DNA of 64,000 nucleotides from JAKOVR01 sp031415655 (GTDB lineage: Bacteria > Actinomycetota > Acidimicrobiia > Acidimicrobiales > Acidimicrobilacustridaceae): the NCBI GenBank assembly GCA_031415655.1, contig JANOSD010000023.1, forward strand, positions 1-64,000, read 5' to 3'. Positions 7,544 through 16,207 of this stretch are shown in pieces. Position 1 is the stretch's first letter. Each line of letters begins with the position of its first letter. Under the pieces are notes generated by a model that had not been told where the DNA came from, did not search any database, and was given only the letters and a program-made list of their open reading frames with translations. The position numbers were made by a program, and so were the translations under genes.

Positions 7544-8287
7544 GGCCCGTTCGATCGACACCTGAATCCGTTTCGAGGCGGACATACGGCGGAGTACCCA
7601 CCGGTTGAACGTGGTGAGCCGCTCGGTGGGCATCGGGCGTTCAAGGTCAACGAACAACACGACGCGCACCTGATCAGTGTCATTGTGCACCCGGTGGAGG
7701 TACGTGTCATCCCAGATCAGCGGCTCACCTTCGATCCAGTGCAGACGTTCTCCGGCGATCTCGATCCAGCAATGGTCGCCGGTAGGTACGAGTAGGGGCA
7801 GATGCAAACGAACCAGACCCTTGATGGCACCGGCGTGGAGCGGGATGTGGGCGCCGGGTTCGAGCACCGAGAACATCGCGGTGTAGAGCCCGCCGACCTG
7901 GTCGAGCAGTGCTGCGGTATTCGGGCAACGTTCTCGGTTGCCGACACAGTCCCGTCCGGCGTACCGCAACACAAACGTTCGCCAACTGTTGTCGTTGGTG
8001 AGCCGACGCTGGCCAGGATCGACCTCGTGGAAGCCGGGGATGCCGTCGATCCCGTCGGCTAACAACGCATCGAGTTCGGCCCGAATGTTTCGCCACGCAT
8101 CGGCCAGCACTTTGGTATCGGGGAGATCATCGGGAACAAAAAACCGCTGCGTGGGCAAACGAAGCCAGAGCCCGATGTTCACGAGCATCATCGGCCAATA
8201 GGGAAGGTTCCAACGCAACGAGTCGCGATAACGCTCGAGCCATACCCGAAGGTCGTGTCGTGTTCGACGGGCCGCCGGGGAACGCAT
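7523..8287 (-). CDS. Aspartyl/asparaginyl beta-hydroxylase family protein
   Basis: A 254-residue protein related to the 2-oxoglutarate/Fe(II)-dependent aspartyl/asparaginyl beta-hydroxylase family (PF05118). The C-terminal half has the double-stranded beta-helix signature: IPLHAGAIKGLVRLHLPLLV, then CWIEIAGERLHWIEGEPL, then WDDTYLHRVHNDTDQVRVVL with the distal His and Arg. The N-terminal 80 residues are helical and include a hydrophobic segment (PYWPMMLVNIGLWL). The substrate is unknown; some relatives modify lipids or amino acids rather than proteins. ATG 8287 lies 2 bp after the stop of the Rieske-GltB gene, and its own stop overlaps the A24-like start, so these genes are co-transcribed. 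Confidence 0.8.
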   Translation of the reverse strand: MRSPAARRTRHDLRVWLERYRDSLRWNLPYWPMMLVNIGLWLRLPTQRFFVPDDLPDTKVLADAWRNIRAELDALLADGIDGIPGFHEVDPGQRRLTNDNSWRTFVLRYAGRDCVGNRERCPNTAALLDQVGGLYTAMFSVLEPGAHIPLHAGAIKGLVRLHLPLLVPTGDHCWIEIAGERLHWIEGEPLIWDDTYLHRVHNDTDQVRVVLFVDLERPMPTERLTTFNRWVLRRMSASKRIQVSIERAEQRSRR

Positions 8288-8289
8288 GG

Positions 8290-9903
8290 TCAGTGAAGGG
8301 ATACGCCGCCGTAGGCGATCCCGGTGAGATGGGCCATGTCGCGATCGAACGTGGTGAGATCGTCGACACAGAACTCGTGCAGGGCGGTGTGTCCGCACGC
8401 CCGCGCCAGTACGGCGATGAGCGCGGTGGTGGCCTCGAAGAATCGGCCGAGGCGGGCGGCAGCGTCGTCGACGATAAGGCGGGAACGGAGGTCGTCGCGT
8501 TGCGTTGCAATACCGACGGGACAGTTGTTCGACGAGCAGGCGCGCATGCCGATACAGCCGATCGCCTGCATCGCCGCGTTGGAGACGGCAACGGCGTCGG
8601 CGCCTAACGCCAATGCCTTGGCGAAGTCGGTGTGAGTACGGAGCCCGCCGGTGATGACAAGCGTGACATCGCCCCGACCGCGACGGTCGAGGTGACGGCG
8701 GGCGCGGGCGAGGGCCGGGATCGTGGGCACGGAGATGTGATCCCGAAAGAGCACCGGCGCGGCGCCGGTTCCCCCACCGCGACCATCGAGGATGAGATAG
8801 TCCACCCCAATTCGTAGCGCGGCATCGATGTCGTCCTCGATGTGCTGGGCGCTGAGCTTGACCCCAACCGGTATGCCCCCGGTGGCTTCGCGAACCGTTT
8901 CGGCAAGGGCGCGAAAATCGTCTTCGTTGTTGAGGTCGGTGAACCGACTCGGGGAGATGGCGTCGTGGCCCTCGGGCAACCCGCGCACCTCGGCGATCTT
9001 TCCGGTCACCTTGTGGCCGGGGAGGTGGCCCCCGGTGCCGGTTTTGGCTCCCTGGCCGAGCTTGAAGTGGAAGGCCTGACAACGTTTTACCTTCTCGATG
9101 TCCCACCCGAATCGCCCGCTGGCCAACTCGTAGAAGTAACGAGAGTTGGCCGCCTGCTCCTCGGGGAGCATGCCGCCCTCGCCGGAACAGATACCGGTTC
9201 CGGCCAGCTCGGCGCCTTTGGCCATGGCGACCTTTGCCTCCTCGGATAAGGCACCGAAACTCATGTCACTCACGAATAGCGGGATGTCGAGCACGAGCGG
9301 GCGTTCGGCGTTCGGCCCGATCACCGTTTGCGTGGTCACGGCGACCTCGTCGAGTTGGGGCAACCGTGCAAGTTGGCCGGTGACGAATTGGATCGAGTCC
9401 CAGGCCGGGAGCTGATCCCGAGGGACCCCCATCGAGGTGATGGGGCCGTGGTGGCCGAGGTAGTCGAGACCCTCCGTGGCGAGTTGCCGCACGAGACCAA
9501 CGTGGGGTTCTTCGGGCGTTCCGTGTGGATCTTGATACGCGCCTTGATAGGCGGACCGGTCGTAGTTTTGCGGGTGCTCCTTCTCCCACAACAGCACCTC
9601 GTCGAGGTCGACCAGCACTTCGTCGTTCTCGATCCAGGAACCGAAACGATGCAGCCGCTCCTTGTTGTCGTAGGCGCTGACACCGGTGGCGAAGACGTAG
9701 TCCCAACCATGCACGCCGCACAGCAGGTTGTCGCCCACGACCCGACCGTCGGCGAGGTGGGCCCCTCGATGGAGGCAGCGCCCGTAGAGCACGGAGTGAT
9801 TGTCACCCCAGCGAACGAGCACCAAATCCACATTGCTGACAAGGGCGCCGACGGGGGTACGGTCGGCCACCTCACTCCACGTTGCTACGACGGTGGGCTG
9901 CAT
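8290..9903 (-). CDS. Rieske domain fused to FMN-dependent glutamate synthase domain
   Basis: In this 537-residue protein, residues 1-100 form a Rieske-type [2Fe-2S] domain with CLHRGAHL and CGVHGWDY. Residues about 150-520 form the GltB2-like FMN/[3Fe-4S] domain, with SDMSFGALSEEAK, GEGGMLPEE, GQGAKTGTGGHLPG, VDYLILDGRGGGTGAAP and the cluster cysteines in CIGMRACSSNNCPVGIATQ. There is no glutaminase domain, so ammonia or another amine/electron partner must be supplied elsewhere. This family is often annotated as FMN-binding glutamate synthase family protein; true glutamate synthesis is unproven. It sits between the YceI-like and hydroxylase-like genes on one transcript. Confidence 0.88.
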   Translation of the reverse strand: MQPTVVATWSEVADRTPVGALVSNVDLVLVRWGDNHSVLYGRCLHRGAHLADGRVVGDNLLCGVHGWDYVFATGVSAYDNKERLHRFGSWIENDEVLVDLDEVLLWEKEHPQNYDRSAYQGAYQDPHGTPEEPHVGLVRQLATEGLDYLGHHGPITSMGVPRDQLPAWDSIQFVTGQLARLPQLDEVAVTTQTVIGPNAERPLVLDIPLFVSDMSFGALSEEAKVAMAKGAELAGTGICSGEGGMLPEEQAANSRYFYELASGRFGWDIEKVKRCQAFHFKLGQGAKTGTGGHLPGHKVTGKIAEVRGLPEGHDAISPSRFTDLNNEDDFRALAETVREATGGIPVGVKLSAQHIEDDIDAALRIGVDYLILDGRGGGTGAAPVLFRDHISVPTIPALARARRHLDRRGRGDVTLVITGGLRTHTDFAKALALGADAVAVSNAAMQAIGCIGMRACSSNNCPVGIATQRDDLRSRLIVDDAAARLGRFFEATTALIAVLARACGHTALHEFCVDDLTTFDRDMAHLTGIAYGGVSLH

Positions 9904-9912
9904 GCCCCGACG

Positions 9913-10755
9913 CTACCGGGTAATGGACCGGTCGACCGTTCCGGGGGTGACCTTGCGAGAAAGCACCAGTCGGACCTGCAGCTCACCCGTCGGGGCGATG
10001 GTGCGGGGGTTGTCGCCGTCCGGTGGTTTGACCGCAAAGTCGGCCCAAGTGATGGTTGCATTTCCCGTGAGCTCGATGATGAGCGGTTCGTCGCGCCGGA
10101 CCTTCGCCTCTACCTCCATGGCGAACGGCTGGGCGACACCATGGAGAAGGAGTTCGCCAGAAAGCCGAAGCGGGATCGCGCCATCGGCGGGGATCACTGC
10201 CGGGAGTACGTGATCGTCCTCGAAACGAAGACGGATGAGCGGTGTTGCGTCGGTGGTGAGGCCGAGGCCTTGCGGCGTGTCTTGACGCGAAGCGTCGTCC
10301 GTGGCCAGGGCACGCAAATCGGCCTGCACCGCCACGGCCTCCACAGTGCCGTTGCGAACCACCAAACCACCTTCGACGAGTGGGCTACGGCCGTTGAACG
10401 ACTGACGTGTCGATCCGCTCGCAATGGTCCCGTCGATTCGATAGCCGAGCGAGCTGCCGTTCGAAACCCCGACGGTCCACTGGCCGTCGAGGTCGGTGGC
10501 GAGCAGTGGGGTGTTGCCCGCCGCGGCAACGATGGTGGAAGTGGTGGCGCCGGTGAGGTCGATCGCCGGTCGCGTCGACGGCGTGCCGGCAGTGATGCCG
10601 AGATAGAGCAGAATCAGACCAATAGGAATGGCGAGCAGCGCTACGGCAAGAAGCACGATCGTGAGGGTCGACTGCTCGGGCGCGTCGAAAGGCTCGGCGA
10701 CCGTCTCACTGTCGGGGTCAAGTTCCTCACCGTCCACCCCACCAGCATGACGCAT
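9913..10755 (-). CDS. Membrane-anchored YceI-like protein
   Basis: A 280-residue protein. One hydrophobic segment (about residues 30-55, TIVLLAVALLAIPIGLILL) anchors it with the bulk outside the cell. Residues about 85-270 match the YceI lipocalin-like fold: DGQWTVGVSNGSSLGYRI at the start, an internal RQDTPQGLGL-type segment, and the final HGVAQPFAMEVEAKV pattern. YceI proteins bind amphiphilic isoprenoid or fatty ligands. The stop of this gene lies 9 bp before the Rieske-GltB start, consistent with one operon. A GTG at 10737 is an alternative start. Confidence 0.75.
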   Translation of the reverse strand: MRHAGGVDGEELDPDSETVAEPFDAPEQSTLTIVLLAVALLAIPIGLILLYLGITAGTPSTRPAIDLTGATTSTIVAAAGNTPLLATDLDGQWTVGVSNGSSLGYRIDGTIASGSTRQSFNGRSPLVEGGLVVRNGTVEAVAVQADLRALATDDASRQDTPQGLGLTTDATPLIRLRFEDDHVLPAVIPADGAIPLRLSGELLLHGVAQPFAMEVEAKVRRDEPLIIELTGNATITWADFAVKPPDGDNPRTIAPTGELQVRLVLSRKVTPGTVDRSITR

Positions 10756-10798
10756 ACGTCAGATTTGTGATGGTCACCCCGCAGCGGGGACCGCTACG

Positions 10799-12232
10799 TC
10801 AGATTCGGCAGGCGGCAACCGGGGGGTCGAACGGCGCAGCATTGCGGTTGACGATTTCGCGCTCCGCTACCGGAATTTCGCGACCGAGAAACTCGGCGGT
10901 GATGCCGGCGTTCACGGTCATCGAGACCGGCGCCGAACGGCAGGGAACGAAGTTGGTGGTGCCGGAGATCGTGGGACCGTAGGAATAGATGAACTCGAAG
11001 TAGGCGCTGGCTCGCGCTAGGGCGATGCCGATCCCGAGCGACACCTTGGGGAATTGCACGGTGATGATCATCGCTGCCGGGCCGATGCTCAGCCCCTCGA
11101 CCGACTCGATGGGATCCTCCCAAAGCTGCTCGAACGTGCCACTCCCGGCGAGCGATCCGTTATTCACCGCCAGGGTGCCGCTGCCGCTGAACCGGGCATC
11201 GAAGGCGCCGGTCAACCCGGCCTGCGCCGACGTGAACGCCAGCTCGGCTCGGAGGTCGGCTTCGATGCCGACGGTGAAAGGAATGCCGGAAACCGGGAAC
11301 GGCACCTGCATCGACATCGGGACGTGAAACACCGTGACCGGAAATCGGGTGTTCGCTTCCACCGACGCGCTGGCCGTGATCCTGGCCTGGCCACGAAGGT
11401 CGTTCGCTTGCAGACGGAACTGGCGGACCGACGCGGCGGAGATCTCGAGGTCCCCGGCGAAGCCCACGCCACTCACCGATCCATCGACGTCTATCGTGAC
11501 CTGCACACCGCTGAGTTCTTTGGTGAGGTGAAGGGTGAAGGTGACCGTGTCGCCGGCGATGGTGGCATTGAACCGGTACTCCCAACCGGAAACCGTTCCG
11601 CTTCGAGCCACGTTGCCGCCGCTGTCCTGGGCCAACGGAATGTCGGTGTAGCCGTCTGAACCGCCCCCGCCCCCTCCCCCTCGTGCGGACGGACGGAACA
11701 ACTCGTTGACGGCGGCGTCTCCACCGGCGGCGCCTTCTTGTTCGACGAGCCGCGGTTCCGGCGCGTACACCCGGAGGCTGGCCTGGCTCATGTCGAGGTT
11801 GGCCTTCGTGAAACTGAGCTTGCCGTCCTTGATGATGTCGGTGATGCGAGCGGGCTTGGCTTGGATCACGATCGTGTCCCCGCGGCGTTCGAGTTTGTCG
11901 ACTCGCATGGCGGTGACACCGGTGAGCAGCAGCACCTTGCCCGGCTGGAGCGCTTCCGCCCCCTCGGCATCCGCCGCGAGGGTGAGCTGCGAACCGTCCG
12001 GGCTGAGGTCGCGTACGGCCTTCCCGTTGTTGGACCGAACGACCACCGTGTCGTCGGCGAGGGTGAGATCTTCCGAGGGGAGTTCGTCGATACCGACGGG
12101 CACCGCGTTGACCGCGACCTGGCTCCGGAGCCGCCCAAAGATCATGAACGATCCCACCACGATGACCATCGACGCGGCGATCGCCACCACGAGCAGGAAC
12201 ACTGAACGAACTTGGGCGGGCACAGCGTTCAT
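10799..12232 (-). CDS. Secreted or membrane-anchored protein of unknown function
   Basis: A 477-residue protein beginning with an N-terminal hydrophobic segment (about residues 8-33) that could be a signal anchor. The first 140 residues look like a beta-rich SAF-type region (DELPSEDLTLADDTVVVRSN). A glycine run near residue 190 (GGGGGGG) precedes a long beta-rich C-terminal domain. I do not recognise the C-terminal domain. GAGGAGG lies 5 nt before the ATG. It is divergent from the response regulator gene and is the probable first gene of the minus-strand run down to 6856. Confidence 0.8.
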   Translation of the reverse strand: MNAVPAQVRSVFLLVVAIAASMVIVVGSFMIFGRLRSQVAVNAVPVGIDELPSEDLTLADDTVVVRSNNGKAVRDLSPDGSQLTLAADAEGAEALQPGKVLLLTGVTAMRVDKLERRGDTIVIQAKPARITDIIKDGKLSFTKANLDMSQASLRVYAPEPRLVEQEGAAGGDAAVNELFRPSARGGGGGGGSDGYTDIPLAQDSGGNVARSGTVSGWEYRFNATIAGDTVTFTLHLTKELSGVQVTIDVDGSVSGVGFAGDLEISAASVRQFRLQANDLRGQARITASASVEANTRFPVTVFHVPMSMQVPFPVSGIPFTVGIEADLRAELAFTSAQAGLTGAFDARFSGSGTLAVNNGSLAGSGTFEQLWEDPIESVEGLSIGPAAMIITVQFPKVSLGIGIALARASAYFEFIYSYGPTISGTTNFVPCRSAPVSMTVNAGITAEFLGREIPVAEREIVNRNAAPFDPPVAACRI

Positions 12233-12293
12233 GGGGCCTCCTCACGGGCTGTGCCATCCTAGGAGCGTCCGTCTCACGAAGGGGGGTGCGCGG

Positions 12294-12932
12294 ATGGCTA
12301 CCCGGATTCTGATTTGCGACGACCATCCGCTCTTTCGTGGTGGACTGGCAGCGGCGCTCGCCGCCGATGATCTCTACGAAGTGGTGGGCGAGGTCGGCTC
12401 CCTCAACGAGCTCCGGGCCCGGATCGCCGACACCGCCGTCGATCTGGTTCTCCTCGATATCGACCTTCCCGACGGTTCGGGGTTGGATGCCGTCAGCGAG
12501 GTGGCGGTCGGCGCCCATGTGGTGGTCATCAGCGCACACGACGATCCGAGCATGATTCGACGGGCGATGCAGGACGGGGCGATCGGCTACCTCCGAAAGG
12601 ACACCGAACCTTCCGAGCTGTTGCGGTTGGTGCAGCGCGCCGCTGAAGGCAAGACGGCGTTGAGCGGCGACATGGCTCTCCGGGTAGCGGAGTCGTTGCG
12701 GCGCGATCCCGATGAGCGATCGTTCGACAAGGCAATCGCCACGCTGTCCCCTCGTCAGCGCGAGGTGCTCGCCCTGATCGCCGACGGGAAGAGCAACCGC
12801 GAGATTGCCGACAAGCTGTGCATCAGCGAGGGCACGGTGAAGAACTACGTCACGCGCATCCTTGATGTTGCGGGGGTCACCGATCGCACGAAACTTGCGG
12901 TGCTGCTCGTGCGGCGGCAGATGGCGCGCTGA
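12294..12932 (+). CDS. NarL/FixJ-family response regulator
   Basis: A 212-residue two-component regulator. The receiver domain shows the acidic pair in CDDHPLF, phosphoacceptor Asp55 in LLDIDLPDGSG, the Ser of VVISAHDD and the Lys of GYLRKD. The LuxR-type helix-turn-helix (LSPRQREVLALIADGKSNRE, then SEGTVKNYVTRI) spans about residues 148-205. The ATG at 12294 follows GGGGGG. The next gene, 2 bp on, is its likely cognate histidine kinase. The divergent gene at 12232 may be a target. Confidence 0.93.
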   Translation: MATRILICDDHPLFRGGLAAALAADDLYEVVGEVGSLNELRARIADTAVDLVLLDIDLPDGSGLDAVSEVAVGAHVVVISAHDDPSMIRRAMQDGAIGYLRKDTEPSELLRLVQRAAEGKTALSGDMALRVAESLRRDPDERSFDKAIATLSPRQREVLALIADGKSNREIADKLCISEGTVKNYVTRILDVAGVTDRTKLAVLLVRRQMAR

Positions 12933-12934
12933 TC

Positions 12935-14581
12935 TTGGATCCGCCCCTGTGGTTTCTCGCCGCGCTGCTGGCGATGACGCTCGCCGGCATCCTGCTGCCG
13001 ATCCACGTGGACGGTCGCGAGGACCACATCATCGTCACCATCGTTACGGCAGTGGCCACCGCACTGCTCGGCTGGGGTGGCGTTGGTGTGGTTTGGGTCG
13101 GCGCGGCGATCGGCGTCTGCGTACTCGCCGTGAACGCGTTGGTCCGACGGTCGTGGCGAGGGGTGCGCCGCTCGATGGCGTGGATGGTGGTCTCCTCGGT
13201 GTCCTGCACCGTGGGGTTCATCCTTGCCAATGTCTTGCAAACGGGCGTGTTCGGGCGCGGCTACCCGCTCGAGCTCACCGACACAGGCGACATGTTTCGG
13301 GCGGCCGCGGTGGGGAGCGCGGCGTGGATCGGGGCGATGGCCGTTCGAGTGCTCTCACAACGGGCCATCTCGGGATCGTCGGTGATCCGCCGCGGGGTCG
13401 ACCCCCTCGACAACATGTTGTTGCCCTACCTGCTGCCGTTGCTCGTCGGGTGTCCGGTGATCGTCAGCGCGGTTGCGTTGTATCGGTCCGACGCGCCGGT
13501 GGGAACGACTGGCTCGCTTCTGTGGTGTGTGCCGCTTTATTTGGCCACCAACTTCGATCTTCGCCGTCGGGAAGTGTCGAGGGAGTTGCGTCGAGACGCC
13601 TTCGCCCGCCAACGGCTGGCGGCGATCGGAGAAGTATCGGCCCGGATCGTCCACCAGTCGCGCCACGACTTGGGCCTCATGGGTTGGAGTGTGCACCGGA
13701 TGCGCGCGTTACTTGCCGCCGATGGCCTGGTGCATTCGCCGGTGATTCGCATCGAGCTCGACGCCCTCGATGGCACTGGCACCGAGATGGCCGTAGTCGA
13801 CGTTGCGGCGATCCGACGCGAACTCGACGCCTTGGCATCCGCCAAAGAGAAGTTGGTCGACATGCTCGCGGCAGAGTTGCTGCACGAACGGGCGGTGGAC
13901 GACGACGGCCGACCCTCCCAGTCGGTGACGGCGGTGTTGACACTCGCCGAGTTGGTGGCGGCGGTGACCGAGGAGTTGGCGCCCGAAGCGGAAGGGGAGG
14001 GCGTTCGGTTGCATGTGGACGTCGACCCGTCGTCGGCGGGATTCGCGGTGGCACCGCAGTTACGTGACGTGATCTTCAACCTGGTCGACAATGCCATCGA
14101 CGCCGCTCGCTCCGAGGTGTGGGTGGGGGCGGGGACGGTGGCTTCGGTCGGCGCGGGCGGGTCGGTCGCTTCTGTGGCTTCGGTCGGCGCGGGTGGGTCG
14201 GGTGGGGGTGGCGAGCCGGGCGAGCCGGGCGGGTCGCGGGCGTTGACGAACCTGGGCCGAGCGGGAGGCGAAACGAAATCCGAACGTGCAGCGCGTGGAA
14301 TCGTCAGCGCCGATTCATCGGGGCCGGCAACTGGGCTGGCAGAGGGGACGGTCACAGGGCCGGCATCGGGGGCGACGGTGGTGGTGGTGGTCCGTGTGAC
14401 CGACGACGGGCCGGGCCTCGAAGGCGACGCCGAGCGTCAGGCCTTCGAACCGTTCTTCACCACCAAGGCGTCGGGCACCGGGATGGGTCTGTCCATCGCC
14501 GACGCGCTGGTGGGCGACTTGGGTGGGGAGCTCCAGTACGAACGGATCGACGGACGCACCACCTTCACCGTCGTGGTCTGA
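12935..14581 (+). CDS. Sensor histidine kinase with glycine-rich insert in the ATPase domain
   Basis: A 548-residue membrane kinase, the probable partner of the upstream regulator. Residues about 1-205 contain five or six transmembrane helices (MASE-like, ligand unknown). A dimerisation helix follows with the probable phospho-His in IVHQSRHDLGLMGW. The HATPase domain has the N box NLVDNAIDAA and the G boxes DDGPGLEG, FEPFFTTKASGTGMGLSIA. Between the N box and first G box there is an unusual insert of about 75 residues rich in Gly/Ser/Ala (nt about 14120-14375) with internal repeats such as VASVGAGGS. The start is TTG at 12935; no better start keeps the first helix. Confidence 0.85.
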   Translation: MDPPLWFLAALLAMTLAGILLPIHVDGREDHIIVTIVTAVATALLGWGGVGVVWVGAAIGVCVLAVNALVRRSWRGVRRSMAWMVVSSVSCTVGFILANVLQTGVFGRGYPLELTDTGDMFRAAAVGSAAWIGAMAVRVLSQRAISGSSVIRRGVDPLDNMLLPYLLPLLVGCPVIVSAVALYRSDAPVGTTGSLLWCVPLYLATNFDLRRREVSRELRRDAFARQRLAAIGEVSARIVHQSRHDLGLMGWSVHRMRALLAADGLVHSPVIRIELDALDGTGTEMAVVDVAAIRRELDALASAKEKLVDMLAAELLHERAVDDDGRPSQSVTAVLTLAELVAAVTEELAPEAEGEGVRLHVDVDPSSAGFAVAPQLRDVIFNLVDNAIDAARSEVWVGAGTVASVGAGGSVASVASVGAGGSGGGGEPGEPGGSRALTNLGRAGGETKSERAARGIVSADSSGPATGLAEGTVTGPASGATVVVVVRVTDDGPGLEGDAERQAFEPFFTTKASGTGMGLSIADALVGDLGGELQYERIDGRTTFTVVV

Positions 14582-14595
14582 CCCCTCTTTTTTGG

Positions 14596-14647
14596 CGAAC
14601 TGGGCACACATTTCGTCGTCCTGACGACGAAATGTGTGCCCAGTTCG
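14596..14647. repeat. Perfect 25-bp palindrome downstream of the histidine kinase
   Basis: Two 25-bp arms (14596-14620 and 14623-14647) are exact inverted copies with a 2-bp spacer; the outer part reads CGAACTGGGCACACATTTCG. No T-run follows on the + strand. It resembles the other large intergenic palindromes in this window in architecture but not in sequence. Confidence 0.85.
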
Positions 14648-14804
14648 GAGGGTTAGGGCGGAATATGACCAAAGTCATGTACGGAATGTGACCCCGTCCA
14701 CCTACTCCGCGTGGTCGGCCGGCCGCATACTGGGAACAGCGGTGTGATGTTCGTCACAGCGTCGGACGGCGGCCGGGGGTCGCCCAGCCATTCGGGGGAA
14801 TCGA

Positions 14805-15773
14805 ATGCCAGCCACAACCACCACCACTCGGGGCAAGGCCCCTCGCAACCAACGGGGTTACCGAGCCGGCGTGCTCGGCCTCGTGTGTGCCACCGCCGTT
14901 GTGTTCGGTGCGGCGGCCCCCGCCCACGCCTCCACCCTGCCCGTGGGCGGCGTCGGCACGGCCGTGAGCAACTATCTGTTCAGCCCCAATGCCGTGGCCG
15001 GTGCCAACAACTGGAGTTGCAAGCCGAGCGCCGCCCACCCCACGCCGGTCGTGCTGGTCCATGCCACCGGTGCCAACCTCGGTGCCAACTGGGTGGCGCT
15101 GTCACCGATGTTGGCGAACGCCGGCTACTGCGTCTACGCCTTCAACTACGGCATGACTTGGCTCTCCGCCGGGCGCATCGGTGGTCTCGGCGAGATATCG
15201 GCCTCGGCTGGCGTGCTCAAGACCTTCGTCGACAAGGTGCGCACCTCCACTGGCGCGGCAAAGGTCGACATCGTCGGGCACTCGCAAGGCGGGATGATGC
15301 CGAACTACTACATCAAGCGCCTCGGTGGAGCGAGCAAGGTGCGCACGATGGTGGGCCTGTCGCCCAGCAACCATGGCACCACGCTTAGCGGGGTTGTCAC
15401 CCTCGGCGTGAACCTCAACTTGATCGGCTTCACCAACTCGCTGCTGTGGGGTTTCGGAATCTCCGGCGCAGCGCAGCAGATGAGCACCTCAAGTTTCCAG
15501 AAGAGCCTGTTTGTCGACGGCGACACGGTTGCTGGCCCCCGTTACGCCGTGATCCAAACCAAACACGACAGGGTCGTCACTCCGTACACCAACGCTTTCC
15601 TGTTCGGCCCCAACGTCACGAACATCACGATTCAGGACCAGTGCCCGAACGACAACGTCGGCCACATCGGGATGTTCGCCGATGGCCCGGTCCTCCAGAA
15701 CGTGATGAACCAGCTCGGTTCGAATACGTCGGGCTTTAAGGCCACGTGCTCCGGATACGGCCTGCCGCTGTAG
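14805..15773 (+). CDS. Secreted triacylglycerol lipase/esterase (alpha/beta hydrolase)
   Basis: A 322-residue protein with a twin-basic N-terminus and a hydrophobic signal peptide ending near AAAPAHAST (about residue 43). The mature part has an oxyanion-loop region PVVLVHATGANLGANW, the nucleophile elbow VGHSQGG, a catalytic Asp in the TKHDRVVTPYTN segment, and His in NVGHIGMF. This is the class 2 lipase arrangement found in actinobacterial secreted lipases. It acts on extracellular lipids or esters. The ATG at 14805 is preceded by GGGGGAATCGA. Confidence 0.88.
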   Translation: MPATTTTTRGKAPRNQRGYRAGVLGLVCATAVVFGAAAPAHASTLPVGGVGTAVSNYLFSPNAVAGANNWSCKPSAAHPTPVVLVHATGANLGANWVALSPMLANAGYCVYAFNYGMTWLSAGRIGGLGEISASAGVLKTFVDKVRTSTGAAKVDIVGHSQGGMMPNYYIKRLGGASKVRTMVGLSPSNHGTTLSGVVTLGVNLNLIGFTNSLLWGFGISGAAQQMSTSSFQKSLFVDGDTVAGPRYAVIQTKHDRVVTPYTNAFLFGPNVTNITIQDQCPNDNVGHIGMFADGPVLQNVMNQLGSNTSGFKATCSGYGLPL

Positions 15774-15817
15774 CCCGCTCGAAACGGCCCGAGCGGCGAA
15801 CCCCACGTTGCGAAGAA

Positions 15818-15867
15818 CCGAAGGCAGATTGCTCTCCGTGAGGGGGCAATCTGCCTTCGGGGTTTTT
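15818..15867 (+). terminator. Rho-independent terminator of the lipase gene
   Basis: A 15-bp perfect stem CCGAAGGCAGATTGC / GCAATCTGCCTTCGG (15818-15832, 15846-15860) with a 13-nt loop is followed by GGTTTTT. It begins 45 bp after the lipase stop. Confidence 0.9.
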
Positions 15868-15929
15868 GGGGTCGTTCGGTCGGCGTAACGGTATCGGGGG
15901 CAAGTTCTTCGACGGCCCGGTGCATCACG

Positions 15930-16145
15930 TCAGGCGGCGGGGGTCACGGCCCAGGGTCGGGGGCCGAGGTGAGCGAGCACCGCCATCGCAAACAATGGTG
16001 AAGGTGCCCAGCCCTCGGGGATGGGGTCGAACAGATCGTCGAAGTCCGGGAGTGGGACGGCTTCGGTGTTGTCGTTGGCATCGATGGACGGGGGATGGTC
16101 GTCGCGTGGGCGGAGATCGATATCGGCGAGATGGAGGAGGTACAT
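15930..16145 (-). CDS. Small acidic protein of unknown function
   Basis: A 71-residue frame starting at ATG 16145 behind GAAAGGA. It is rich in Asp/Pro in the first half (DIDLRPRDDHPPSIDANDN) and ends in a mildly hydrophobic tail (PLFAMAVLAHLG). It has no recognised domain. It lies 62 bp downstream of the acyltransferase on the same strand. The ribosome site and protein-like composition support a real gene, but it could still be spurious. Confidence 0.45.
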   Translation of the reverse strand: MYLLHLADIDLRPRDDHPPSIDANDNTEAVPLPDFDDLFDPIPEGWAPSPLFAMAVLAHLGPRPWAVTPAA

Positions 16146-16207
16146 GAGCGTGGTCCTTTCGGGACGGGGTTGGAACGTGGGACGGGGTTGGGGAGGAGCC
16201 CCTGTCC

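Noticed and set aside
9328..10770. Long + strand frame opposite the Rieske-GltB and YceI-like genes
   Set aside because: It spans two real minus-strand genes and has no recognisable domain.
14588..14650. Rho-independent terminator after the histidine kinase
   Set aside because: A strong stem is there, but no T-run follows on the + strand; the TTTTTT lies before the stem.
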